The notes under the pieces are model-generated. The model was given only the letters and a program-made list of their open reading frames with translations. It did not search any database and was not told where the DNA came from. A program made the position numbers and the translations under genes. Of a stretch of 64,000 bases of DNA, positions 55,283 through 64,000 are shown piece after piece; position 1 is the stretch's first letter, and every line of letters starts with the position of its first letter. Source of the stretch: Mycocentrospora acerina (lineage: Eukaryota > Ascomycota > Dothideomycetes > Pleosporales); contig JAKUHH010000150.1 of the NCBI GenBank assembly GCA_022701365.1, positions 372,001 through 436,000 on the forward strand, written 5' to 3'.

Positions 55283-56103
55283 ATGCGTGTTTCTAACGTC
55301 CTCTCGTTGCTCGCAACCTTCCCCTTCACTCTCGCCGTTCCCAAACAACCAAGTCTTCCAAACACAGCTACACTCCCAACCCACTTCGCCGCTGTGGTCT
55401 TTCCCCGCTACCAAGCCATCGACCTCTTCGGCCCATTGGACGTTCTAAACTTGATCTCGCTGCTTTACGGCAATGAAACGCAAATTCAATTGTCCATTTA
55501 CGCCAGCACCATGGACCCCGTGTCCACCGGCACCAAAGGCACATTTGGCGAGTCGATCCTCCCGACCAACACCTTCGACGAAGTTCTCAACAACAATAGC
55601 CCATACTCGAACACCACAAAAGGCGACATCGAAGTCCTCATTGTCCCCGGCGGGCCAGGCACGCGCACCAACATGACGTCGGAAGTCGAGTTTGTAAGAG
55701 CAGTGTATCCAAAGGTAAACCTCTCTTCTTCGCCCCCAACTTTTTGACCACTCCTCCTAACAATGCACAGCTCAAATACATAATCTCCATCTGCACTGGT
55801 GCTTCCATTCTCGCACGCGCAGGCGTCCTTGACAACCACCGTGCAACAACGAACAAACGCTCCTTCGCATGGGTAAAGTCGACTGGAGGTACGAACGTGA
55901 CGTGGGTACCGCAAGCGCGCTGGGTCGAAGACGGCAACATCTTTACTTCGTCGGGGATTTCTGCAGGTATTGATGTCACCTATGCTTGGGTGAGTCATGT
56001 CTATGGCGAAGAGGTTGCGGAGTATTTGGCGAATAGCGCCGAGTATACGAGGTGGACGAATGCAAGCTACGATCCTTTTGCAGATATCTGGGGGGCGCAG
56101 TGA
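55283..56103 (+). CDS. Secreted DJ-1/PfpI family protein, 2 exons
   Basis: DJ-1/PfpI (class I glutamine amidotransferase-like) protein, related to isonitrile-hydratase and AraC-type amidotransferase domains. Exons are 55283-55714 and 55771-56103, phase 0, giving 254 residues. A signal peptide is likely at residues 1-17 (LSLLATFPFTLAVP). The core has AAVVFPRYQAIDLFGPLDVL, VLIVPGGPGTR and the nucleophile elbow IISICTGASILARAGVL, with Cys152 as the reactive residue. HRATTNKRSFAWV and FTSSGISAGIDVTYAWV complete the fold. Several NxT/S sequons agree with secretion. The ATG at 55283 is chosen over the in-frame ATG at 55199 and the open frame from 55139 because it starts the signal peptide. The substrate is unknown. 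Confidence 0.9.
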
Positions 56104-56520
56104 GAGAAAGGGAGGGAAGGGAGGTGGCGGAATTGCCTTCAAATATGGATCAGCTTTTTGTACCTACTCAAGCTTTCCATGCCGGCTTTGAGATGGCTCT
56201 TCAGCATCGGAATTTGTATGATATAGCAAGACTGCATTTTTGGCCATGACGTTTACATAGAATATGTTTCATCCTGGTTGTACGCTGTAGCCGAAATACT
56301 GAGAAAGAAACATCTAACCTCATACAACAATCGATAGGCTTAGCCTGTCTATCCGATGCTCCCAGTCCTTCTTAAAAAAAACCCCGGCCATTCTATCGAA
56401 AACGCCATCTAGTTGAACCGGCTCGTCAAATCCATAAACTCATAATTATTCTCCTTGAAGCACTCATTCCTTCTGCATTTGCCTCTTCCCCCAAACAATC
56501 AGACCCGTAATCCCTCCTCT
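56104..56520. other. Convergent 3' intergenic region
   Basis: About 420 bp between the ends of the DJ-1/PfpI and BYS1-like genes. Nothing recognised beyond presumed 3' untranslated sequence. Confidence 0.6.
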
Positions 56521-57276
56521 TTAACAGATCACAGCAATAACCCCCTCTGCTCTTCCACAAACACCCATGGTTGGATAATCGCAAACCCCTGGACCCAATT
56601 CCCCAGGCCCGCATTGAAACCTAGGACACTCCTCTGCAAGCGATGAGACAGCCCTGGAGAACCCTTCAAATGGCGCCGCCGTATCAGAACTGAGATTATA
56701 CCAGACCTTATCATTCTCAAGAGACCAATTGTATTCGAGCTGATAGACGCCAAAGGCACCGGATGTGCAAGATATTTTTACTGCGAAGAAACGTTTAGTT
56801 TTGCTTAAGAAAAAGAATAACAAAAAGAGTGTTGGGGGAGGGTGGGGACATGTGAAAAATGATGAAGACTTTACGTACGAGAATGCCCACAGGTATCTTT
56901 CGCGGCCAGAATCGGCGCGTTATATGTTTCTCCTGGGGCAACGGCGCGTTCTTCTGTCTCGCCCCAGTTTGCGCATTGTTCGTCGGGGCGGGAGGATGGG
57001 AATTCAGAAATGGCTTGTCGGACATATATGGTGAAGGAACATTGATTCACGACCGTGCCCGTGATGCCTTCAGGCGAGTAGTCATCTGCGACAACGACGG
57101 TTTGCGATGAAGCCTTATGCCACGTGCTCAAGGAGTTGTTGTTCAGTGAAGCGTAGGCCAAGGGTGAGGCGTACGTTGGAATGATGATGTAGTTGAGAAG
57201 AACTGGATTGGTTAGTAGAAGGTAGGGAATAACATCTTGGGAACTTACTCGTCGCGATGAGGTTGGGCACGTTCAT
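56521..57276 (-). CDS. Secreted BYS1/thaumatin-like small protein, 3 exons
   Basis: Secreted protein resembling the BYS1 family (named from a Blastomyces yeast-phase protein), with a thaumatin-like beta fold; its function in fungi is unknown, and members are often abundant or effector-like. Exons are 57276-57249, 57202-56879 and 56780-56521, giving 203 residues. The start MNVPNLIAT joins exon 2 to form a hydrophobic signal sequence (LIATILLNYIIIPTYAS). The core begins ITGTVVNQCSFTIYVRQ, then GETYNAPILAAKDTCG, and exon 3 gives LKISCTSGAFGVYQLEYNW and a Cys-rich C-terminus (CPRFQCGPGELGPGVCDYP). The cysteines suggest at least three disulfides. All introns have GTAAGT or GTACGT donors. The assignment rests on the N-terminal pattern; the family is diverse. 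Confidence 0.78.
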
Positions 57277-58538
57277 TTTTGAATGTGGGTGCGGATTTAC
57301 TCGGATGTTGAGATTTTGAAGAAGGTGCGTATGCTCGATATTGGAATTAACGACACGTGAAAGTCCGTATCCGGGGTCTCATATGGTTGTAGTCGCGAAT
57401 ATCAAGCAGTGTCAAGAGCCTATAATATAGAGTAGTATTGTGATTGATGGCGGGTTACTAAACGGGCACTTACAAGCTCCCTTGTTCTTTCTCTCATCCA
57501 GTACTCTTGGGTATCCCTGTATGTTGGTTTATCAGGCAAAAATTTCAAATAGTGAAACCTTTGAACAAGTTTCGATGAATGTATTCAAGTAGGTAGCTGT
57601 ATAGATGTAATTAGTATACACAGAATAGGCGTTGACTGCGAAGACACGGTGATAGAACATTCTCACTCGGGTGGCTTACATGGTGTTACCGATTCTATTG
57701 AAAAGAATTGTGGCAAAACGGTGGGAGCAAAAGAAGATGCAGGTGGAAAGAAAAGGTTGAACGGTGTATTCAAGCCCACGAAATTGTTTTTTCTTCGCCA
57801 TGGACTTGCTTTTACTTCAAAGTTTTCGTTGCTAGGTGACTATATCAAAGAAGCGGAATTTATGTCGGTAATTGTAATAACTTGTGCGCCTATTTGGTTT
57901 CTAGTTCTTCCTCGCCTGATCACCTTGTCAACTAACAAGGTCAACAGGGCGATGTGGAGTCGTGGAGCTCTAAACGTGTTTTTATTGACACGCCACTCAA
58001 ATGTTGAGCGTTGGCACATGCATATATGTGGGAAAAGAAAATTCTGGCGATCTTTTCGCATCCATGTGTTGCGCAATCTCACAGGATCATAGTCAGGCGA
58101 TGGTATGCGAGAGCATAGTAGAGCAAATTGGAGTTTTGCTTCTTAATGACGATACGTATACAGCTCTTTAGTCCTTGATATGAAACAGCTGAATTTTTTC
58201 TATCCAAGAATCTGCATTCTAAGACTTGAATACAAGACCACCGCAGTTCCAACAATTGGACGTTACTGTTCTGCGAAAATTATCTGTAGTTTGTAGCTTA
58301 ACTTATACTAGCCTATGGAATATACATAGAAGAGATATGTTTTCGTTATCAATGCTGTGGCCGCAAGAGATTAAAAATGTAATTAACATATTTTGGTGGT
58401 TGGAGAGCAGTAGTAAGTGAATGGTGACGGCACGTGGAGGTCACGATACACGCGTCAATGACGCGCAGAGGGGCCTCAGTCTCGACGTCACTGATTGCCA
58501 GAAACCTACCTCTCGCCTCACCAAACGCAACATCACTC
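57277..58538. other. Intergenic region, no gene seen
   Basis: 1.3 kb between the divergent BYS1-like and Nudix genes. A 147-codon frame at 57649-58092 starts at GTG and has no motif. Presumed promoters of both genes. Confidence 0.5.
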
Positions 58539-59276
58539 ATGTATAGACACCCAACCTATCTTCTCGCAAAACGTTCTGTCACCGCAATCAGCCCGTGCTC
58601 AACCCAGGCACCCCTCTCCCACCTCTCTCGCACCTTCCACGCGCGCTCACACCTCCACGCCGCCTACAACATGCCACAGTCCCCCAAAATCGTGAAAATT
58701 GAAGACCTCCCCGCCAACGAAGCAAAATGGATTGAATTCAAGAAGATCTCCTGGCAAGACCAAACTGGCAAGTCGCGAGTCTGGGAAGCCGCTGCCCGGA
58801 AAACGCGGGGCACATCTGGCGTTGATGCTGTCGCAATTGTCACCATTATCCGCCACCCCTCACGCCCACCTTCTACTATCATAATCCTCCAATATCGCCC
58901 ACCCGTCGATGCTGTTTGTGTCGAGCTTCCCGCTGGCCTAGTCGACGAAAAAGAAAGCCCGAGCGATGCGAGTGTGAGGGAGCTGCACGAGGAGACGGGG
59001 TACAAGGGCAAGTTGAAGTTTATTAGTCCGACGATTGTGAGTGATCCGGGACTTTCGACGGCGAACATGCAGTTGGCAACCGTGGAAGTAGAGCTTAAAG
59101 AAGGCGATGAAGAACCGGAGCAGGCTTTGGACGATGGAGAATTTATTGAGAGGGTTGTTGTGCCACTAGATGAGCTGTACGATCGATTGGTCAAGTACAA
59201 TCAAGAGGGCAAGACGGTAGATGCTAGGTTGTGGCATTGGGCTGCTGGGTATAAGACTGCAAAGACGATGCTGTAG
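58539..59276 (+). CDS. YSA1: Nudix hydrolase, Ysa1-like ADP-ribose pyrophosphatase
   Basis: Hydrolyses ADP-ribose or related ADP-sugars to AMP and sugar phosphate. The gene is intronless. From the ATG at 58539 it gives 245 residues; in-frame ATGs also lie at 58458 and 58671. The Nudix box is complete: GLVDEKESPSDASVREL then HEETGY, fitting G-x5-E-x7-REUxEExGU. Upstream, WIEFKKISWQDQTGKSRVWE and LQYRPPVDAVCVELPAG match ADP-ribose pyrophosphatases, and the core starts at KIVKIEDLPANEAKW. Residues between 58539 and 58671 are rich in Arg, Ser and His with RTFHARS, like a mitochondrial presequence, so the enzyme may be dual-targeted, with the 58671 start giving a cytosolic form of 201 residues. 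Confidence 0.9.
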   Translation: MYRHPTYLLAKRSVTAISPCSTQAPLSHLSRTFHARSHLHAAYNMPQSPKIVKIEDLPANEAKWIEFKKISWQDQTGKSRVWEAAARKTRGTSGVDAVAIVTIIRHPSRPPSTIIILQYRPPVDAVCVELPAGLVDEKESPSDASVRELHEETGYKGKLKFISPTIVSDPGLSTANMQLATVEVELKEGDEEPEQALDDGEFIERVVVPLDELYDRLVKYNQEGKTVDARLWHWAAGYKTAKTML

Positions 59277-59476
59277 ACGGGGAAGCACCATGTGACCAAG
59301 GAGTTAATGAGCTTACCTGGTGATCGCAACATAAATGCTAGACACTCGGTAAGAACGGGCATGTTTGATCAGTATAATGGAAAAGAACACGAGAGATGAA
59401 TGAGTTATACATTAAACATGACATGTCGTGGTCATCTACAACATTACAAAACTACAACTTACTCGAACATACTTTC

Positions 59477-61039
59477 TCAGCAGTTCAAGGAAATCAGCAC
59501 AGCCTCACTCGCTTTGACATTAACGACTCCTTTTGTTACCTCCTCTCTCGTCTCCTTGCCTGTAATCTTACCATTGAGTGCCACAGACTGGCTGGCAAAG
59601 GAAATTCCATCGCGAACAGTCGCTCCCGCAGCAGTCAGCCTCCGCACAGTCACCTTCGAGTTCTTACCGACGAGACCTGAAGGTAGCTCAAAGTCGACGC
59701 TCGATCTGCGATCCGCCGACGTAGATGTAGAGTTGAATAGTTCCGAGTTGAGAAGTACAATGCTTTGGAGTTCAGCGCGATGGCGCTTGCCTGAGTAAAT
59801 GGCGTAGCCGGCAAGAGATGTAGTGTTCACAATGGGAACAACTTGCGCGTCTTGGTTACCGAGAGCAGCCGCAATAAACCAGTTACCATAGTATAATGGC
59901 CGTGGGCCCGGTGTGGTAGTTCCATTCTGTATAGCTTGCCATGGTGCGTAGCGGTATGCCGTACCCATGTGCCAGTACAGCGCTGAGACATTGAGCGAGG
60001 CTGAGTAAAGCGCATAGTCTATTGACCAGAGTGCTGCGCCATAGACATCTGATACACCAGTTGTTCCCTGGCAGGCGATAGAGTTTGTCTCGCCGATCAC
60101 GTATGGGAGACCCTTGGCGACAGAGTACGCAGATGAGGTTTTCACGTAGTCCATGTTTGAGATTAGCTCGGTGCGGTTCAGTAGTGGGCCCAGGGTTGGC
60201 CGAACGGGTCGACAATTCGCGCCAAAGTATTTGTGTGTGCAAAACGTTTTGGCTGTGCCGGCGGATTCAATACCGAGATCGATGGCGGCTTGTGTAGTCC
60301 AGCTTGTGTCATTGCTGACGGAGCCTGGGGTCGTAAATGTCCCAGCTTGAAAGAGCTTTTTGTTGCCTTTCAGAATGCGATTGGATATAAGAGTTGTGCG
60401 GCTCAGCCATTCCGACACGTATTGCGGAATAGCCCATGTTGTTGTGTTGCGATCAACAGGAAACGCGTCGAACTCGTTTCCTACCTCGAAGGTGTTCAAG
60501 TCACGTCCAAGCGCGTTGTAGAAGACGGATGCCTCAAGCAATGTCTTCTCCTCGCCCTTAGACCCACTGTCGAAGGTGAGGCCGACGGTATATTTCGTAT
60601 CTTTAAACACCTTGAACGACTCAAGGTACTTCGGCCCCCAAGTTACGTTTGCTGGCTGATCTGCTCCTGCTACAGCGAAGTTCTGTATTATGGCTTGCTT
60701 CTGGTCTGGTACCCATGTTGCATGGTTTGCAGTTGTGCCTCCAATTCGAATTGGGACAGCTCCAGAAATATCTTTGAGGTTCTGGATCAAAACTTGAGAA
60801 AGTTTATTAGGAGTCCTAATTCGTTAGTGGTGTATGAGAATAGTCAGATCATTAGAAACGTACGTCAAGTTGCCGGCAATGTCTGGGAAAGAAGCAACTT
60901 CCATTGAAAAGCCTTGAAATGTGCCAGCAGCAATAACCAGCGTCCCCGCCACAGGGGTGTCAGGAATGGCTATCTTTACTGTGGTTCCAGCCGCGCTGAG
61001 AGCCACAAGGCCAGCAAATGTGAAAGCATAAGTATGCAT
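59477..61039 (-). CDS. GH79 family glycoside hydrolase (beta-glucuronidase-like), 2 exons
   Basis: Secreted glycosidase of clan GH-A, family 79, whose fungal members include beta-glucuronidases acting on arabinogalactan-type side chains. Exons are 61039-60864 and 60815-59477, giving 504 residues. A signal peptide spans about residues 1-17 (FTFAGLVALSAAG). The barrel contains IRIGGTTANHATW, the acid/base Glu in FEVGNEFDAF, and the nucleophile Glu in YVIGETNSIACQG. The C-terminal part (from about SLAGYAIYSGKRHRAELQ) is the usual beta-sandwich. There are many NxT/S sequons. The intron junction AC|GTACGT to TTAG|G gives NLTTPNKLSQ. Neighbouring secreted genes make plant-wall or wall remodelling roles plausible; the substrate is not proven. 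Confidence 0.92.
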
Positions 61040-63245
61040 GGTTGGCTGGTGTGTTTGCCGTGGGATGACGAGGAAGCAAAACTGTGAATGTACGACATTG
61101 AAGGAGGAAATGGAGATTGTTTAAGTAAGTTATCTTTGCACATTGAAGTAAAGTGTCTTGGTACGAAATCGGGAGGTGGAGGGGATTCAAAATACGTACC
61201 CCATGGGGCTGCAAGCTGAGATGGGAACAATTTTGCGTACATGATTGGTGGAGACATGCTAGCGTATTGCGGGGTGTGGGGAAGACCCTCGAAAGTCAAA
61301 AGCCGATGGCAAAGCCGTAGAGCTGCTAGCTTACTGCCCTGCTCCTTAGGCCAGGGCTCTATTTACTGCTCACTAGCGCTGAGAAAGCAGGTAGCAATAA
61401 TGCCGTCTTGTTCGTATTGAGGTGAACAACGGTATTGCGGCTAGCATTTGGTAGTTGAAATACATATCAGTATGCTCAGGAACAATACAAAAAATCTGGC
61501 AACACCTGGCCAACGCAAGTAGGACATGGATCTAGACGTGTCATGGGCTTGCCGAAGGTGGAGGGTCAACTCTGGGCTTCTAACCAAGAAGCTCGGGATT
61601 GTTGAAGTCGTAGTCTAAGCCCTGTTTGGACTGGAGGCAAACGCCGGCAATTGCTTGGTACATACCTAATGTTCTTGCTCCCGAAGTTTTGCCATATGTT
61701 GTTAACGATCACATGCTTCCCAGCCCCCTGATTTCTTCTGAGCAAATGGATTGTCTTCGGACTCTTTTCTAGCCTGCCAAACCAATCACTCGATATAGTA
61801 TTACGACCTCTTCTTACTGCTGAAGTTCAATACGTGTATCTACGAATAGCATGAATACGTGATAGAAAAAAACAAAAAAGGTTGAGAGCGCAGGATGTTT
61901 CTTCTGGGGTAAGTTTTACTGTACATTACCTGCGGACCCAACTGTGTATGTAGTGCAATACAAGAAAAGCCTGCCCCCCTTCTACATTGTTTTCTACAAC
62001 ATGGGGTTGGTTTCTCAAGAGCCTACATCTTAAATTTTGGAACTTGACAGCCAATTTAAAAAAAAGAAAAAAAACTAGTAACACAACTGTTTAATCTGTT
62101 TAATTTTACGTTATTTCGCAATATTTTATTTGGAGATTCAATGGTTTGGAGGACTTGGAAATGTTCAGCAGGTTGCGAAAAAAACAGTGCTAGCACAAAC
62201 CTGCATACAGTTGTATTTTAAACTGCCCATTGGCAAGTACAGAATCGAAAAAAAGTCGATGTACAGAGAAGGATGGCGAGTAATTTTCTTCACTCTTACG
62301 CAACCTAACAAGAACTCCTATCAGAGATTAGAAGGAAATGATATGTAGCAATTTATCCTTGTTAGAGAATACTGCAACCGAGAATGGAACGTATACATTT
62401 GACAAGTACTAAGATGCGAGGAAAGGATTTGGATTAAAAATATTGGAAGAGTTAGGATGACACGATTGAGCCGAATGTTTGAGTTGAGTTGTTCGAGTCG
62501 AGTCGGGCAGATGCGTGGCAAGGTGGAGCTTCCCAACACACTGACTTTTTACTACCTTACGTGGTGTCTTACAGAGCTCACAACATTTCAATGCGAAACT
62601 ATAACTGATATCAGTATCTGAAAGCTTCACGTTCTTTTTTTAAATGACTGTGTTATTCTTGAATTTATGAGAGTGTACAATTTGTCTCAAATCAGGAGTG
62701 CATGTTCCGGCATTCAGACGGCGATTGTGGACATAAGAATTTTAAGACCCACCCTAACCACCACTATCACCACTATCACCACTATCACCACTATCACCAC
62801 TATCACCACGTTCTTATCGTCATTCTTTTCAGTACGCACTCTCATAATCAGTGTCAGCAAATATGTGTCATATGTTAGAAGTGAGAACCAAGCCAATCCA
62901 TATCAGTAGATGAGGAAGAAACATACCCCTGCCAAGTCTCCCGACGTTTTCCGCAACTCGATACCATTCTTTCGGATGATGCACCTACTCAAAGAAACAC
63001 GATCCGATGCTTAAAACTTCTGCAATTAGCGCGTGTAGGTTGTCCGGTTGATTCTATCAGATTGATTACACACAGGTCCAACTCTTTTACAAATCTGAGA
63101 AGCAATCTTACTAACCCAGTTCCCATGGTTGAGATGCTAAAAGCCTCTAATGGTGTAGAAGAAATGATATTAAAGCAAGCGTGTTCCTAGGTATTCCATC
63201 TCACCACATCCAACAAGTCAGATCCTGCTCCACAAAGCCTTCAAT
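61040..63245. other. Intergenic region, AT-rich with a minisatellite
   Basis: 2.2 kb between the divergent GH79 and alpha/beta-hydrolase genes. From about 61850 to 62700 it is clearly AT-rich with A/T homopolymers. The 9-bp minisatellite at 62761 is listed separately. No gene recognised. Confidence 0.55.
62761..62809 (+). repeat. 9-bp minisatellite CCACTATCA
   Basis: Five perfect tandem copies plus a partial sixth of CCACTATCA, in the intergenic region. It is not part of a gene; the apparent Thr/Ile-rich frame across it is a by-product. Confidence 0.93.
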
Positions 63246-64000
63246 ATGTCTTACTTTAACCGCTCCGATGACCTCAAGCTCTTCTACACTGTCCATGGCA
63301 ACCCATCAAACCCGCCCATACTGTTGTTGCATGCCATAACCTGCGACTCTACAGACTGGTCCTTTACAATTCCCACGCTCGCACAAAACTACCACGTGAT
63401 AACCTTTGACCTGCGGGGCCACGGCCACTCCAGCGCACCGGAAGATGCATCCTACACGGTCGAAGACTCGGCTGCCGATGCCATCGCACTACTCGGCCAT
63501 CTGGGATACAAAGAAGAGGTGCTTGTCATGGGGCACTCCCTCGGCGCAGTCATTGCCTCTTCTCTGACTGGTCTATATCTCACCGTGTTCAAGGGCGTCG
63601 TTTTAATCGACCCCTCGTACTGGAGCTCAGGCGCATTCTGGGCCGAGAAATTCCCCCGCTGGGAAGAGCTGCAAAACTTCTTCGCATTTGTCACAGAGGT
63701 GTATGGGAATCAGCTTCCTGAAGATATTCCGCACTGGATGCTCACGTGGTACATTATTCGCGGGTCGGCGACGCCATCCCATGTGGTTGGAAAGACGCTG
63801 AGGGGCATGTTCGGGGAGGGCCGTCTGGGTCTTAAGGAAAACCAGGAGAAGCTTGTTGGGGGTAGGACAGTACCGAAGCTGGCTGTGTATAATAAGGAGG
63901 AGGGTGCTGAGCTTGAGAGGAAATTGGGTTTGGGGAAGGCGGATCAGGTGTTGCAGATACCGGGTGCGGGTCACTGCCCTCACCATGCTCGACCAGAAGA
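63246..64000 (+). CDS. Alpha/beta hydrolase, cut by the right edge
   Basis: The open frame from ATG at 63246 runs to the window end without a stop, so at least 251 residues are present and the C-terminus is missing. Alpha/beta-hydrolase marks are LLLHAITCDSTDWSF at strand 3 and the oxyanion region, FDLRGHGHSSAP, the nucleophile elbow VMGHSLGAV with the catalytic Ser, VVLIDPSYW, and near the end IPGAGHCPHHARPE, which carries the catalytic His. No signal peptide is seen. The family covers esterases, lipases, epoxide and C-C hydrolases; the substrate cannot be inferred. No intron is evident, and little of the protein should be missing beyond the edge. Confidence 0.88.
   Translation, partial: MSYFNRSDDLKLFYTVHGNPSNPPILLLHAITCDSTDWSFTIPTLAQNYHVITFDLRGHGHSSAPEDASYTVEDSAADAIALLGHLGYKEEVLVMGHSLGAVIASSLTGLYLTVFKGVVLIDPSYWSSGAFWAEKFPRWEELQNFFAFVTEVYGNQLPEDIPHWMLTWYIIRGSATPSHVVGKTLRGMFGEGRLGLKENQEKLVGGRTVPKLAVYNKEEGAELERKLGLGKADQVLQIPGAGHCPHHARPE

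Noticed and set aside
57649..58092. 147-codon plus-strand frame between the BYS1-like and Nudix genes
   Set aside because: Starts at GTG, shows no recognisable domain and has an unremarkable composition for non-coding AT-rich sequence.
61600..61660. Possible second copy of the 54.3-kb MITE end
   Set aside because: GCCCTGTTTGGACTGG is only loosely similar to the element's end and no matching inverted partner was found nearby.
62667..62909. Frame covering the CCACTATCA minisatellite
   Set aside because: The Thr/Ile repeat protein is a by-product of the 9-bp tandem repeat; no conserved flanks.
1..64000. tRNA genes, rRNA, CRISPR arrays or a secondary-metabolite cluster
   Set aside because: By eye I found no tRNA-like A and B boxes at proper spacing, no rRNA and no CRISPR-type repeats. 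Lys2 is the only NRPS-like protein and is primary metabolism; the O-methyltransferase and MFS genes stand alone. A covariance-model search would be needed to exclude small RNAs.

Overview
The window looks like a 64 kb piece of nuclear chromosome from a filamentous ascomycete, most likely a dothideomycete of the Pleosporales type. The reasons are short introns of about 48-150 nt with GTRNGT donors, CTAAC-like branch points and YAG acceptors, the gene density, and the gene set: a 3,973-residue Tom1/HUWE1 HECT ligase, fungal Lys2, an Mcm1-type MADS factor, a Pls1-like tetraspanin, a PIR cell-wall protein, a Pth11-type receptor, and GH45 and GH79 proteins. I cannot name the species. Exon structures were built by hand from splice signals and reading phase. 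Unless stated otherwise, the joined exons give a whole number of codons.

Layout, left to right. At 1-1117 (-) is part of an unrecognised gene that runs off the left edge. At 1385-2388 (-) is a short-chain dehydrogenase. An Mcm1-like MADS gene (4170-4987, -) and a Pls1-like tetraspanin gene (6569-7470, +) diverge from a 1.6 kb, partly GC-rich region. A BLOC-1 subunit 1 (GCN5L1-like) gene follows at 8673-9023 (+), then the giant tom1 gene at 9799-21871 (+). A PIR-repeat, probably GPI-anchored wall protein lies at 22986-24201 (-). After two small genes of unknown function (26356-26619, -; 27661-28170, +) come 2.5 kb without a visible gene, and an RBR-type RING/IBR gene (30691-32051, -). LYS2 (33130-36768, -) diverges from a type II membrane protein resembling glycosyltransferases (37410-39317, +).

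The right half is richer in secreted and accessory functions: a GPI-type GH45 protein (40593-41799, +), a Pth11-like seven-helix receptor (43369-44949, -), a family-3 O-methyltransferase (46603-47372, -), an LtrA-family membrane protein (48219-50416, -), an MFS transporter (51756-53579, -), a 329-bp MITE (54290-54618), a secreted DJ-1/PfpI protein (55283-56103, +), a BYS1-like secreted protein (56521-57276, -), a Ysa1-like Nudix hydrolase (58539-59276, +), a GH79 glycosidase (59477-61039, -), and an alpha/beta hydrolase cut by the right edge (63246-64000, +).

There is no operon logic or biosynthetic cluster. Housekeeping genes (tom1, LYS2, MCM1, BLOC-1, YSA1) are interspersed with wall, secreted and sensing proteins of the sort common in plant-associated fungi. 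I found no convincing new multi-gene system. The best leads are single-gene oddities: a GH45 protein with alanine at the usual catalytic-acid site; a PIR protein with the yeast domain order reversed plus a GPI signal; a Lys2 without the N-terminal condensation-like domain; a glycosyltransferase-like protein without a DXD motif; a 6-nt microexon in the LtrA gene; and one clear and one possible non-autonomous inverted-repeat element.
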